A DNA stretch of 64,000 nucleotides from DATAZK01 sp965199805 (GCA_965199805.1 CBDATO010000003.1:806001-870000), one strand, 5' to 3'. Shown: positions 1-9,710, numbered from the stretch's first letter. The notes: generated by a model not told the origin, from the letters alone. A program made the numbers and translations.

Positions 1-3000
1 GCACGACGATGCGGTCACGCAGGCCGTTGAGCAGCAGCGTCTGCTGGGTCTCGGCGAGACCGAGCTCCCACGGCGCGCCGGCGTGCTTCAGCGACGTCAG
101 CGGGCTCGCGCCCGTGCCGCCGTCGTGGCCGGAGATCAGCACCACGTCGGAGTGCGCCTTGGCGACCCCGGCCGCGACCGTACCGACGCCGACCTCCGCG
201 ACCAGCTTGACGTGCACCCGGGCGGACGGGTTCGCGTTCTTCAGGTCGTGGATGAGCTGGGCGAGGTCTTCGATGGAGTAGATGTCGTGGTGCGGCGGCG
301 GGCTGATCAGGCCGACGCCCGGGGTGGAATGCCGGGTCTTGGCGATCCACGGGTAGACCTTGTGCGGCGGCAGCTGGCCGCCCTCGCCCGGCTTCGCCCC
401 CTGCGCCATCTTGATCTGGATGTCGTCGGCGTTGGTCAGGTACTCGCTCGTGACGCCGAAGCGTCCGCTCGCCACCTGCTTGACGGCCGACCGCTTGTTG
501 TCGCCGTTCGCCATCGGGCGGAAGCGGACGGCGTCCTCGCCGCCCTCGCCGGTGTTGCTCTTGCCGCCCAGCCGGTTCATGGCGATGGCCAGCGTCTCGT
601 GCGCCTCGGCGCTGATCGAGCCGTACGACATGGCGCCGGTGGCGAAGCGCTTGACGATCTCGCTGACCGGCTCCACCTCCTCGATCGGCACCGGCGGGCG
701 GACGCCCTCGCGCAGCGCGAACAGGCCGCGCAGCGTGCCGGCCCGCCGGGAGAGGTCGTCGATCTCCGCGGTGTACTCGCGGAAGACGTCCTCGCGTCCG
801 GCCCGGGTGGCGTGCTGCAGCTTGAAGACGGTCTCCGGGTTGAACAGGTGCGGCTCGCCCTCGCGACGCCACTGGTACTCGCCGCCGACCTCGAGGGTGC
901 GGTAGGCGAGCTCGGCCGGGTTGTCCGGGTAGGCGCGGGCGTGGCGGGCGGCCACCTCGGCGGCGATGACCTCGAGCCCGACGCCCTCGAGCCGGCTCGC
1001 GGTGCCGGTGAAGTAGCGCTCGACGACCTCGCTGGACAGCCCGATCGCCTCGAAGACCTGCGCGCCGGTGTAGGACGCGACAGTGCTGATGCCCATCTTG
1101 GACATCACCTTGAGCACGCCCTTGCCGAGCGCCTTGATCAGGTTGGCGGTCGCCTTGTCGGCGTCGAGCGGGATGCCGTCAGTGGAAACGAGGTCGCCGC
1201 CCTCGATGAGGTCACCCGCCGACTCGAAGACCAGATACGGGTTGATCGCGGCGGCACCGTAGCCGATGAGCAGCGCGGCGTGGTGCACCTCGCGCACGTC
1301 GCCGCACTCGACGACGAGCCCGATCCGGGTACGCGCCCGGCTGCGGATGAGGTGGTGGTGCACGGCCGAGGTGAGCAGCAGGCTCGGGATCGGCGCGAGC
1401 TTGTAGTTGGCGCCGCGATCGGACAGCACGATGACGCGCGCACCCGCGGCGATCTCGGTGTCGATCTCGGCGAAGATCTCCTCGAGGCGCGCCTCGAGCG
1501 CCGGGGCGCCGCCCGCGACCTCGTACGTACCGCGCACCTTGATAGCGGCGAAGCCGGGCAGGTCACCGTCGTCGTTGATGCCGATGATCTTCGAGAGGTC
1601 CTCGTTGCTGATCACCGGGAACGGCAGGAACACCTGCCGGCAGCTCACCGGGCCGGGGTCGAGCAGGTTGCTCTCCGGGCCGAGCGTGCCGCCGAGTGAG
1701 GTGACCAGCTCCTCGCGGATGGCGTCCAGCGGCGGGTTCGTGACCTGCGCGAAGAGCTGGGTGAAGTAGTCGAAGATGAGCCGCGGCCGGCGCGAGAGCA
1801 CTGCGATGGGCGTGTCGGTGCCCATCGACCCGATCGGCTCGGCCCCGTCGCGCGCCATCGGCGTGACGAGGATCCGCAGCTCCTCCTCGGTGAAGCCGAA
1901 GAGCTGCTGGCGGTGGCGTACCGACTCGTGGGTGGTGATCGTGCGCGAACGCAGCGGCAGCTGGGTGAGCTTGACGATGCCGGCGGTCAGCCACTCCTCG
2001 TACGGCTGGTCGGTCGCCAGCTGCGACTTGATCTCGTCGTCGCCGACGATGCGGCCCTGCGCGGTGTCGACCAGGAACATGCGGCCCGGCTGCAGCCGGC
2101 CCTTGGCGATGACCTTCTCCGGCGCGATGTCGAGCACGCCGACCTCGCTCGCCATGACGACGAGCCCGTCGTCGGTCACCCAGTAGCGGCTCGGGCGCAG
2201 GCCGTTGCGGTCGAGGACGGCGCCGATGACGGTGCCGTCGGTGAAGGCGATGCTGGCCGGGCCGTCCCACGGCTCCATGAGCGAGGCGTGGTAGCGGTAG
2301 AACGCCCGCCGCGCGGGGTCCATCTCGGTCGAGTTCTCCCACGCCTCCGGGATCATCATCAGCACCGAGTGCGGCAGGCTGCGACCACCGAGGTGCAGCA
2401 GCTCCAGCACCTCGTCGAAGCTCGCGGAGTCGCTCGCGCCGTCGGTGCAGATCGGGAACAGGCGCTCGAGGTCGCCGCCGATGAGCTCGGACGAGAGCAG
2501 CGCCTCGCGGGCCTTCATCCAGTTGCGGTTGCCCCGCACGGTGTTGATCTCGCCGTTGTGCGCGACGAACCGGTACGGGTGGGCCAGCGGCCAGCTCGGA
2601 AAGGTGTTGGTCGAGAACCGGCTGTGCACCAGGGCGATGGCCGAGGTGAAACGCGGGTCGGACAGGTCCGGGAAGTACGCCGGCAGCTGGTTGGTGGTCA
2701 GCATGCCCTTGTAGACGATGGTGCGGCCGGACAGACTCGGGAAGTAGACACCGGCCTCGCGCTCGGCCCGCTTGCGCACCACGAAGGCACGCCGCTCGAG
2801 GTCCATGCCGCTCGCGCCGCCGACGAACAGCTGGCGCATGACGGGCTCGACCTCGCGGGCGGCGGTGCCGATCGAGTCGCCGACGATGGGTACCTCGCGC
2901 CAGCCGAGGAGCTCGAGGCCCTCCTGCCGGACGATGCGGCGGATCGACTGCAGCGACTGGTCACGCTCGCCCGCCTCGCGGGGCAGGAAGGCCAGCCCGG

Positions 3001-3328
3001 CGGCGTAGCTGCCCCGCTCGGGGAGCGGGAACGCGGTGACCTCGCGCAGGAACGCGTCGGGGATCTGCACGAGCATGCCCGCGCCGTCACCGACCCGCGG
3101 GTCGCTGCCGGACGCACCCCGGTGGTCGAGGTTGCGCAGCGCGGTCAGGCCCTTGGCGACGATGTCGGCGCTGGCCCGGCCGTGCATGTCGACGACGAAG
3201 GCGACACCACACGCGTCGTGCTCGAAGCGCGGGTCGTAGAGACCCTGCTTCGCAGGCCGCCCCGGGAAGAGTGCCGGTGAGGGCCCCGATGAAGAAGGCA
3301 TAGAAGGCTGAAGCGCCCGAGGAGCCAT
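1..3328 (-). CDS. gltB: Glutamate synthase large subunit, 5' part (runs off left edge)
   Basis: Catalyses transfer of the glutamine amide to 2-oxoglutarate, giving two glutamates; the large subunit holds the glutaminase and FMN/Fe-S synthase domains. About 1109 codons are visible of a family length near 1500. The N-terminal nucleophile cysteine is seen at codon 40 in FEHDACGVAF, so roughly 40 residues would be removed as propeptide. The class II amidotransferase domain follows (HSRFSTNTFPSW, HNGEINTVRGN), then the central domain, then the start of the FMN domain (GAMSYGSIS, SGHDGGTGASPL). The window ends before the expected 3Fe-4S cysteine motif. ATG at 3328 is chosen because a weak purine-rich site precedes it; ATG at 3301 is an in-frame alternative. 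The gene lies downstream of lgt with a gap of about 190 bp and fits the nitrogen and amino-acid theme of this end. Confidence 0.95.
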   Translation of the reverse strand, partial: MAPRALQPSMPSSSGPSPALFPGRPAKQGLYDPRFEHDACGVAFVVDMHGRASADIVAKGLTALRNLDHRGASGSDPRVGDGAGMLVQIPDAFLREVTAFPLPERGSYAAGLAFLPREAGERDQSLQSIRRIVRQEGLELLGWREVPIVGDSIGTAAREVEPVMRQLFVGGASGMDLERRAFVVRKRAEREAGVYFPSLSGRTIVYKGMLTTNQLPAYFPDLSDPRFTSAIALVHSRFSTNTFPSWPLAHPYRFVAHNGEINTVRGNRNWMKAREALLSSELIGGDLERLFPICTDGASDSASFDEVLELLHLGGRSLPHSVLMMIPEAWENSTEMDPARRAFYRYHASLMEPWDGPASIAFTDGTVIGAVLDRNGLRPSRYWVTDDGLVVMASEVGVLDIAPEKVIAKGRLQPGRMFLVDTAQGRIVGDDEIKSQLATDQPYEEWLTAGIVKLTQLPLRSRTITTHESVRHRQQLFGFTEEELRILVTPMARDGAEPIGSMGTDTPIAVLSRRPRLIFDYFTQLFAQVTNPPLDAIREELVTSLGGTLGPESNLLDPGPVSCRQVFLPFPVISNEDLSKIIGINDDGDLPGFAAIKVRGTYEVAGGAPALEARLEEIFAEIDTEIAAGARVIVLSDRGANYKLAPIPSLLLTSAVHHHLIRSRARTRIGLVVECGDVREVHHAALLIGYGAAAINPYLVFESAGDLIEGGDLVSTDGIPLDADKATANLIKALGKGVLKVMSKMGISTVASYTGAQVFEAIGLSSEVVERYFTGTASRLEGVGLEVIAAEVAARHARAYPDNPAELAYRTLEVGGEYQWRREGEPHLFNPETVFKLQHATRAGREDVFREYTAEIDDLSRRAGTLRGLFALREGVRPPVPIEEVEPVSEIVKRFATGAMSYGSISAEAHETLAIAMNRLGGKSNTGEGGEDAVRFRPMANGDNKRSAVKQVASGRFGVTSEYLTNADDIQIKMAQGAKPGEGGQLPPHKVYPWIAKTRHSTPGVGLISPPPHHDIYSIEDLAQLIHDLKNANPSARVHVKLVAEVGVGTVAAGVAKAHSDVVLISGHDGGTGASPLTSLKHAGAPWELGLAETQQTLLLNGLRDRIVV

Positions 3329-3521
3329 GGCTCGCCGTCCATCCGTGTCGAATCCGAATCGTTCACTACCCGAATCGGACGACGCTGTCCGGCCTCCACC
3401 GGATGGCAGCGTTTGGACGCTGCTGCATCTGGCGGAGCACTCGTGTTGCCGTCAGGTTACGCAGCCTGTGGCAGGCATGTCGAGTGAGATTGGAAGTCTG
3501 CCACGCGGGCGACCGGAAGGG

Positions 3522-4529
3522 TCAGCCGGTGGACGGGGGCGGGGTCTTCGCCGCCGGTTCAGCGGGCGTTTCGGCCGACTCGTTCGGGTCGGACGCCTGC
3601 TCGGTCTCGGTCTCGGTCTCGGACGCGTCGACCGCCGATCCGGCCTTGGCGTCGCTGCCACCCGCGGGCGCCTCGGCGGCGACCGCGGCCGGGTCGTAGT
3701 GCTCGAACGCCTTGTTGCCCCGGCCGCGACGCACGATGAGATAGCCGACCGCGAGCAGGAAGACCACGATGCTGACGTAGTCGTTCAGGCGCAGCCCGAA
3801 GAACGTGTGCGCGGTGTCGATCCGCATCGACTCGATCCAGGCGCGCCCGGCCGTGTATGCCGCGACGTACAACGCGAACACCCGTCCCCCGCCGAGCCGG
3901 AAGCGCCGGTCGGCCCAGATGCATAGCACCGCGACCCCGACGCACCACAGCGACTCGTACAGGAAGGTCGGCTGGTAGGTGGCGACGTTCTCGTAGCCGA
4001 TCTCGCGGTGCGCCGGGTCGATCTGCAGCGCCCACGGCAGGCCGCTCGGGCGGCCGTAGAGCTCCTGGTTGAACCAGTTGCCGAAGCGGCCGAGTGCCTG
4101 GGCGACGGCGAGTGCGGGAGCGAACGCATCTGCCGCGACGCTCACCGGGATCTTGCGGGAGCGCAGGACGAGCACTCCCCCGAGGAAACCGCCCGCGATC
4201 GCCCCCCAGATGCCGAGGCCCCCGCGCCAGATGTAGAGCGCCTCGATGGGGTGGCCACCGCTGCCGAAGTACGGATCGGGCGTCGTGATGACGTGGTAGA
4301 GCCGGGCACCGATGATGCCGAAGGGCACCGCCACCACCGCGATATCTCCCGCGGTGCCGGGAGGCGCACCCCGCGCGCGCATCCGGCGCTCGGCGATGAT
4401 CACACCGGCGATGACGCCGAGGGCGATGCACAGCGCGTATCCCCGCAGCGGCAGCGGCCCGAGATGGACCACGCCCTCCGACGGGCTCGGGATGGACGCG
4501 GTGACGAGACCAGCGGCGACCAGACTCAT
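3522..4529 (-). CDS. lgt: Prolipoprotein diacylglyceryl transferase
   Basis: Transfers diacylglycerol from phosphatidylglycerol to the lipobox cysteine of prolipoproteins, the first step of lipoprotein maturation in the membrane. The 335-residue protein has about seven hydrophobic segments and the Lgt signature GRFGNWFNQELYGRP at about residues 147-161, plus the conserved WRGGLGIWG at about 101-109. The C-terminal 60 residues form an acidic Ala/Glu/Thr/Pro-rich tail beyond the catalytic core. This tail includes an ETETETE run encoded by a 6-bp DNA repeat near 3600-3625; such tails are common in actinobacterial Lgt and are probably dispensable. It follows trpA after about 30 bp and is probably cotranscribed with the trp genes. 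lspA, the next enzyme of the pathway, is in this window at 31.8 kb. Confidence 0.95.
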   Translation of the reverse strand: MSLVAAGLVTASIPSPSEGVVHLGPLPLRGYALCIALGVIAGVIIAERRMRARGAPPGTAGDIAVVAVPFGIIGARLYHVITTPDPYFGSGGHPIEALYIWRGGLGIWGAIAGGFLGGVLVLRSRKIPVSVAADAFAPALAVAQALGRFGNWFNQELYGRPSGLPWALQIDPAHREIGYENVATYQPTFLYESLWCVGVAVLCIWADRRFRLGGGRVFALYVAAYTAGRAWIESMRIDTAHTFFGLRLNDYVSIVVFLLAVGYLIVRRGRGNKAFEHYDPAAVAAEAPAGGSDAKAGSAVDASETETETEQASDPNESAETPAEPAAKTPPPSTG

Positions 4530-4562
4530 CCGACCCCAGACTTCAGCGCTTGCAGCACGTGA

Positions 4563-5378
4563 TCACCGGCCTCGTACGCCGGCCGCCAGCTCGCCGGCGA
4601 GCTTGCCGACGGCAGCCACCCCCGACGCCGGGTCGGGCGCGTCGAGCAGTGCCCGCACGAACGCCGTTCCCACGATCACCCCGTCGGCGAATTCGGCCAC
4701 CTCTGCAGCTTGCGCCGCGTTGGACACTCCGAGGCCGACCGCCACGCGCTGATCGGTGACCTCGCGTACGCGGGCAACCAGGGCGCCGGCGGCCGAGCCG
4801 ACCGAGGCGCGGGCGCCGGTGACGCCCATCGTGGAGGCGGCGTAGATGAAGCCGCTCGCCGCGTCGGCCACCAGTCGCAGCCGGTCCTCGCTCGACGAGG
4901 GGGCCACCAGGAAGATCCGGTCGAGCCCGAACTTCTCGGCCGCGGCGCGCCACGGGCCGGCTTCGTCGGGCACCAGGTCGGGCGTGATCAGCCCGGCGAC
5001 GCCTCCCGCGGCCAGCGCCTCGGCGAAGCGGTCGACGCCGTACTTCTCGACCGGGTTCCAGTACGTCATGACGACGGTGGCGACGTGGGCGGACAGCGCC
5101 GAGGCGGTCTCGATCACGTCGCTGATGCGGACGCCCCGGTCGAGCGCGGCCTGCACCGCCTGCTGGATGACGGGCCCGTCCATCAGCGGGTCGGAGTACG
5201 GCAGGCCGACCTCGAGCACGTCGATGCCGCCCGCCGGGCCGCCCTCGACCATGGCTTCCATGGCCTCACGCGCACCCGGTACGGACGGGAAGCCCGCGGG
5301 GAGGTAGCCGACCAGCGCGGCCCGGCCCTCGGCCTTCGCGCGGTCGAAGGCGGACGCCAGGGTGTGTCGGCCCGTCAC
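4563..5378 (-). CDS. trpA: Tryptophan synthase alpha chain
   Basis: Cleaves indole-3-glycerol phosphate to indole and glyceraldehyde 3-phosphate; indole is channelled to TrpB in the alpha2-beta2 complex. It is 271 residues, normal for the family. The catalytic residues are visible as Glu56 in VLEVGLPYSDP and Asp67 in LMDGP, within a TIM barrel. The conserved MTYWNPVEKYG and loop GVTGARA are also present. The GTG start at 5378 overlaps the trpB stop in a GTGA tetranucleotide, implying translational coupling, which suits the equimolar need for the two subunits. Confidence 0.97.
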   Translation of the reverse strand: MTGRHTLASAFDRAKAEGRAALVGYLPAGFPSVPGAREAMEAMVEGGPAGGIDVLEVGLPYSDPLMDGPVIQQAVQAALDRGVRISDVIETASALSAHVATVVMTYWNPVEKYGVDRFAEALAAGGVAGLITPDLVPDEAGPWRAAAEKFGLDRIFLVAPSSSEDRLRLVADAASGFIYAASTMGVTGARASVGSAAGALVARVREVTDQRVAVGLGVSNAAQAAEVAEFADGVIVGTAFVRALLDAPDPASGVAAVGKLAGELAAGVRGR

Positions 5379-6667
5379 CAGCCCTCCCCCTCGCCGTCGC
5401 CGGCATGGCCGGGGCCGACGTCCTTGGCGAGCTCGGCCTCGGCGACCTCTTCGCCGGTGACGAGCCCGAACCAGCGGGCCGCGGTGTCGACGTCCTTGTC
5501 GCCGCGGCCGGACAGGTTGACCAGCACGATCTGCTCGCCGTCCATCCCGGAGGCCAGCTCGAGCGCGCCGGCGATCGCGTGCGCGCTCTCGATCGCCGGC
5601 AGGATGCCCTCGGTCTCGGCGAGGACGCGGAAGGCGTTCATGGCCTGGGTGTCGTCGACCGGGATGTACTCGGCGCGACCCTGGTCGTGCAGCCAGGAGT
5701 GCTCCGGGCCGACGCCCGGGTAGTCGAGGCCGGCGCTGATCGAGTGGGTGGTCATGGTCTGACCGTCCTCGTCCTGCAGCAGGTAGGTGCGCATGCCGTG
5801 GATGACGCCGACGCTGCCGCCCGCCACCGTCGCCGCGTGGCGCCCCGAGGCGACCCCGTCGCCGCCGGCCTCGCAGCCGAGCAGGCGCACGCCCGTATCG
5901 CCGACGAAGGGGTGGAACATGCCGAGCGCGTTGGAGCCGCCGCCGACACAGGCCACGATCGCGTCGGGCAGCCGGCCGGTGAGCTCCAGCATCTGTGCCC
6001 GTGCCTCGACGCCGATGATCCGCTGGAAGTCACGGACCAGCATCGGGAAGGGGTGCGGCCCCATGACCGAGCCGATGCAGTAGTGCGTCGAGTCGACGTT
6101 GGTGACCCAGTCGCGCATCGCCTCGTTGATGGCGTCCTTGAGGGTGCGACTGCCGGTCTTGACGGGGACGACCTCGGCGCCGAGCAGCCGCATGCGCGCC
6201 ACGTTGAGCGCCTGGCGGACCGTGTCCTCCTCGCCCATGTAGACGACGCAGTCGAGGCCGAGCAGCGCGCAGGCCGTGGCCGTCGCGACGCCGTGCTGGC
6301 CCGCCCCCGTCTCGGCGATCACCCGCTGCTTGCCCATGCGCTGGGTGAGCAGCGCCTGGCCGAGCACGTTGTTGATCTTGTGCGAGCCGGTGTGGGCGAG
6401 GTCCTCGCGCTTGAGCAGGATCCGGGCCCCGCCGGCCGCCGCGGTGAGCCGCTTCGCCTCGGTGATCGGGGTCGGGCGTCCCGCGTAGCTGGAGAGCAGG
6501 CCGTCGAGCGTGCCCGTGAACTCCGGGTCGATGCGGGCGGCCGCGTACTCGGCGGTGAGCTGGTCGAGGGCCGCGATGAGCGCCTCGGGGACGAAGCGGC
6601 CGCCGTACGGGCCGTAGTGCCCGGTCTCGTCCGGGACCTGGATCGTCGGGCCGATAAGACTGGTCAT
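5375..6667 (-). CDS. trpB: Tryptophan synthase beta chain
   Basis: PLP enzyme that condenses indole with serine to give tryptophan. It has 430 residues. The PLP lysine is Lys97 in TGSHKINN, and the phosphate-binding loop is CVGGGSNALG near residue 245. The N-terminal GHYGPYGGRFVPE marks the TrpB1 type that partners TrpA, not the stand-alone TrpB2. Its ATG overlaps the trpC stop (ATGA at 6664-6667), and its own stop overlaps the trpA start. The C terminus has a short acidic Gly-rich tail (GHAGDGEGEGW). Confidence 0.97.
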   Translation of the reverse strand: MTSLIGPTIQVPDETGHYGPYGGRFVPEALIAALDQLTAEYAAARIDPEFTGTLDGLLSSYAGRPTPITEAKRLTAAAGGARILLKREDLAHTGSHKINNVLGQALLTQRMGKQRVIAETGAGQHGVATATACALLGLDCVVYMGEEDTVRQALNVARMRLLGAEVVPVKTGSRTLKDAINEAMRDWVTNVDSTHYCIGSVMGPHPFPMLVRDFQRIIGVEARAQMLELTGRLPDAIVACVGGGSNALGMFHPFVGDTGVRLLGCEAGGDGVASGRHAATVAGGSVGVIHGMRTYLLQDEDGQTMTTHSISAGLDYPGVGPEHSWLHDQGRAEYIPVDDTQAMNAFRVLAETEGILPAIESAHAIAGALELASGMDGEQIVLVNLSGRGDKDVDTAARWFGLVTGEEVAEAELAKDVGPGHAGDGEGEGW

Positions 6668-7479
6668 TGTGCTGCTGTCTCCAACTGCCCTGCGGCGATC
6701 AGCGAACGGACGGTCGCGGCCGGGTCGGTGCCCGTGACGCAGGCCTCGCCGGCGAGTACTGCGTCGGCGCCCGCCCGCGCGTAGGCGGCGTAATCGGCGG
6801 GCCCGGAGACCCCGGACTCGGCGACCGCGAGCGCGGTGTCGGGCACCAGCGGCCGCAGTCGGGCGAAGGCGGCCATGTCGACCTCGAGCGTCTTGAGGTT
6901 GCGCGCGTTGACCCCGATCAGCCGGGCGTGTGCGGGGTCGAGGGCGGCCGCCCGCTCGAGCTCGGCCTCCTCGTGCACCTCGATGAGCGCCGTCATGCCG
7001 TATTCGGCGATCTGGGCGGCCAGGTCGGCGAGCAGCGGCTGCTCCAGCGCGGCGACGATCAGCAGCACCAGGTCGGCGCCGTGGGCGCGGGCCTCGGCCA
7101 CCTGGTACGCGGTCACGACGAAGTCCTTGCGCAGCAGCGGGGTGTCGACCGCGGCCCGTACGGCGTCGAGGTCGGCGAGTGACCCGCCGAAGCGGCGCTG
7201 CTCGGTGAGCACGCTGATGGCGGCGGCCCCCCCGGCGGCATAGGCCTGCGCGAGCGCCGCGGGATCGGTGATGGTGGCGAGCTCACCCTTGCTGGGCGAG
7301 CGCCGCTTGACCTCGGCGATGAGCGCGGCGCCCGGGCCGGAGAGGCCGGTCAGCACGTCACGGGGCGGTGGGGCCTCCTGCGCCGCTGCCTGGACACCCG
7401 ACCAGGAGAGGGTGGCTTCACGGTCGGCGAGATCGGCGCGGACGCCGACGATGATGTCGTCGAGAACGGTGCCAGCCAC
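6664..7479 (-). CDS. trpC: Indole-3-glycerol phosphate synthase
   Basis: Ring-closes carboxyphenylaminodeoxyribulose phosphate to indole-3-glycerol phosphate. The protein is a single-domain TIM barrel of 271 residues, not fused to TrpF. Catalytic signatures are AEVKRRSPSKG at about 55-65 (Glu56, Lys58) and LLRKDF at 115-120 (Lys118), with VNARNLKTLEVD further on. It starts with GTG at 7479, 42 bp after the membrane-protein gene upstream, and overlaps trpB by 4 nt. No separate trpF is present in the cluster; PriA at 16.1-16.8 kb probably does that step. Confidence 0.96.
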   Translation of the reverse strand: MAGTVLDDIIVGVRADLADREATLSWSGVQAAAQEAPPPRDVLTGLSGPGAALIAEVKRRSPSKGELATITDPAALAQAYAAGGAAAISVLTEQRRFGGSLADLDAVRAAVDTPLLRKDFVVTAYQVAEARAHGADLVLLIVAALEQPLLADLAAQIAEYGMTALIEVHEEAELERAAALDPAHARLIGVNARNLKTLEVDMAAFARLRPLVPDTALAVAESGVSGPADYAAYARAGADAVLAGEACVTGTDPAATVRSLIAAGQLETAAQ

Positions 7480-7521
7480 GCAACGGATGGTACGGGCGGC
7501 CGCTCGGTCTGCTCCAGCCGT

Positions 7522-8127
7522 TTACTCGCCGCGCAGCGTCGGGTCGTCGCCCTGGTCGAGCGCTTCCCAGTCGTCACGCGGACGGGCCGCCCGGGCCGAC
7601 TTGGCGGCGGCCCGCTCGTAGCGGCGGGCCGGGGCGGGCCAGCGGGTGCCCCGCAGGAAGGCGATGACGGCGCCCGCGAGGATCAGCAGCGCCCCGACCG
7701 CCACCAGGTACGGCGGCGCGCCGACCGACGTGGCGGCCACCCGCCCGGCGGTCCTGACCGAGGTGTCGCCGCGGGCGATGCCGTCCGGATCGGCGAGGAC
7801 GCGTCCGACGGAGGCGAGGATGCCGGCCGCCGCAGCCGCGATGAGGACGGCGAGGAGCCGGCGCAGCCACCCGCGTACGAGCGCGACGGCGATCAGTCCC
7901 GCGCCCGCGACCAGCGCCAACGGGACGACGGCGGGTGCCGACGCCCGGCCCTTGAGCGCGGCGCGGCCGACCACCCCGCCCGAGCCCAGCGTGACGTCGA
8001 TCCACGTCGGCGACGACGCGATGAGCGCGATGGCGACGCCGATGACGACGGCGGCCGTGGCGAGCGATGCCGAGCGCGGCAGGCCGGCCCCGGACGCCCG
8101 CTCGGCGCCGTCCTGCGGCTCGGTCAC
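7522..8127 (-). CDS. Trp biosynthesis-associated membrane protein (TIGR02234-like)
   Basis: A 201-residue protein with four hydrophobic segments at about residues 20-41, 66-86, 88-107 and 137-158. The loops are short and the C-terminal tail is charged and presumably cytoplasmic. It has no catalytic motif. Its place between trpE and trpC, with a GTGA overlap with the trpE stop at 8124-8127, matches the actinobacterial family of Trp-operon membrane proteins of unknown function. A role in tryptophan or precursor transport or in feedback is only a guess. The family assignment rests on size, topology and position. Confidence 0.75.
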   Translation of the reverse strand: MTEPQDGAERASGAGLPRSASLATAAVVIGVAIALIASSPTWIDVTLGSGGVVGRAALKGRASAPAVVPLALVAGAGLIAVALVRGWLRRLLAVLIAAAAAGILASVGRVLADPDGIARGDTSVRTAGRVAATSVGAPPYLVAVGALLILAGAVIAFLRGTRWPAPARRYERAAAKSARAARPRDDWEALDQGDDPTLRGE

Positions 8128-9710
8128 GAGCCGGTTGCTGAAGTGCTCGGTGAGCCGGCGGCGGGGCGCAGCGTCTCGGCGAGGGCGAGCGCGCGCAGCA
8201 CCGCACGGGCCTTGTGCCGGGTCTCGGCCTCCTCGAAGTCCGGCTTGCTGTCGGCGACGATGCCGGCCGCCGCCTGCACGTAGGCCTTGCCGCCGCGCAT
8301 CACGGCCGTACGGATGGCGATCGCGAAGTCCAGGTCGCCGTCGAAGCCGAGGTAGCCGACCCCGCCGCCGTAGATCCCGCGGCGGACCGGCTCGAGCTCG
8401 TCGATCAGCTCCATCGCGCGCACCTTCGGCGCCCCGGACAGGGTGCCCGCCGGGTAGCAGGCGGTCAGCACGTCGATGGCGTCGAGGCCCTCGCGGACCC
8501 GGCCGGTGACGGTCGAGACGATGTGCATGACGTGCGAGAAGTGCTCGATCGCGCCGAACTCGACGACGCGGACGGTGCCCGGCCGGCTGACCCGGCCGAG
8601 GTCGTTGCGGCCGAGGTCGACGAGCATGACGTGCTCGGCCCGCTCCTTCTCGTCGCTCATCAGCTCGGCGGCCAGCTCCGCGTCCTCCTCCGTCGTCGCC
8701 CCCCGCGGACGGGTGCCGGCGATCGGGTGCAGCCGGGCGGTGAGGCCGTCACCGTCGCCGGTCACGGTGACCAACGACTCGGGGCTCGAGCCGACCACGT
8801 CGAGGGTCGCCGCTCCCGCCCCGGTCGCCTCGGCGCCACGGCCGGCGAGGCGCAGCAGGTACATGTACGGACTGGGGTTGCTGGTTCGCAGCATCCGGTA
8901 GACGTCGAGCGGGTCGGCGCCGGTGGTTACCTCGAAGCGCTGGCCGACCTGCACCTGGAAGATGTCGCCGGCCCGGATCGCCTCCAGCGCCTGCTCGACG
9001 GCGGCGAAGTAGTCGGCCGGCACGGTACGGCTGTCGAAGCGCACCTCGGGCTCGCCGGCCGCGGTGACCGCGACCGACGGGACGGCGGGCTGCGCGAGGG
9101 CGGCGGTCATCTCGTCCAGCCGGGCGACGGCAGCGTCGTAGGCGGCGTCGATGGCTGCGGCTCCGCCGGCCGGATCCGGGAACGCGTTGCACACCAGCAG
9201 GCAGGAGCCGTTCGCGTGGTCCAGGACGGCCAGCTCGGTGGCGAGCAGCAGGCCGAGCTCCGGCAGGTGCAGGTCGTCGACGGCCTCGGAGGGCAGCCGC
9301 TCGATCCGGCGGACGAAGTCGTACGTGAGGTAGCCGACGAGGCCGCCCATCAGCGGCGGCATGCCCGGCAGGCGCGGCGCGCGCCACGCCTTGGCGCACG
9401 CCCGCAGCACCTCGAGCGGGTCGCCGGTGAGCGGGACACCGGGCGGCGGGTCGTCCAGCCAGACCGCCTGCCCGTCGCGCTCGGTCAGCGTCGCCTGCGA
9501 GCGCACCCCGATGAACGAGTAGCGCGACCACGACCGCCCGTGCTCGGCGGACTCGAGCAGGAACGTGCCCGGCCCGCCCGCGAGCTTGCGGTAGATGCCG
9601 ACCGGCGTCTCGCCGTCCGCCAGCACCCGGCGGGTGACGGGAACGACCGGGTACTCGCCCGCGAGCGCGGCGAACGCGGCCCGGTCGGGGAGGTAGGACC
9701 CGTCGGTCAC
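8124..9710 (-). CDS. trpE: Anthranilate synthase component I
   Basis: Converts chorismate to anthranilate, the committed step of tryptophan synthesis, using ammonia from a TrpG glutaminase that is not encoded here. It has 528 residues. The tryptophan feedback-site motif FLLESAE is at about residues 50-56. The chorismate-binding domain contains GTRPRGATTEED, LVDLGRNDLGRV and TLSGAPKVRAMELID. The presence of LLESAE favours TrpE over aminodeoxychorismate synthase PabB. GTG at 9710 overlaps the hisI stop by 4 nt, coupling the his and trp blocks. Confidence 0.95.
   Translation of the reverse strand: MTDGSYLPDRAAFAALAGEYPVVPVTRRVLADGETPVGIYRKLAGGPGTFLLESAEHGRSWSRYSFIGVRSQATLTERDGQAVWLDDPPPGVPLTGDPLEVLRACAKAWRAPRLPGMPPLMGGLVGYLTYDFVRRIERLPSEAVDDLHLPELGLLLATELAVLDHANGSCLLVCNAFPDPAGGAAAIDAAYDAAVARLDEMTAALAQPAVPSVAVTAAGEPEVRFDSRTVPADYFAAVEQALEAIRAGDIFQVQVGQRFEVTTGADPLDVYRMLRTSNPSPYMYLLRLAGRGAEATGAGAATLDVVGSSPESLVTVTGDGDGLTARLHPIAGTRPRGATTEEDAELAAELMSDEKERAEHVMLVDLGRNDLGRVSRPGTVRVVEFGAIEHFSHVMHIVSTVTGRVREGLDAIDVLTACYPAGTLSGAPKVRAMELIDELEPVRRGIYGGGVGYLGFDGDLDFAIAIRTAVMRGGKAYVQAAAGIVADSKPDFEEAETRHKARAVLRALALAETLRPAAGSPSTSATGS

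Noticed and set aside
83..1699. Long plus-strand open frame opposite gltB (538 codons); likewise 1913-3280
   Set aside because: The complementary strand encodes clear GltB motifs; the antisense frames are arginine/valine-rich shadows typical of high-GC codon bias.
3468..3504. 7-bp inverted repeat between lgt and gltB as a terminator
   Set aside because: Short stem with a 23-nt loop; too weak to support.
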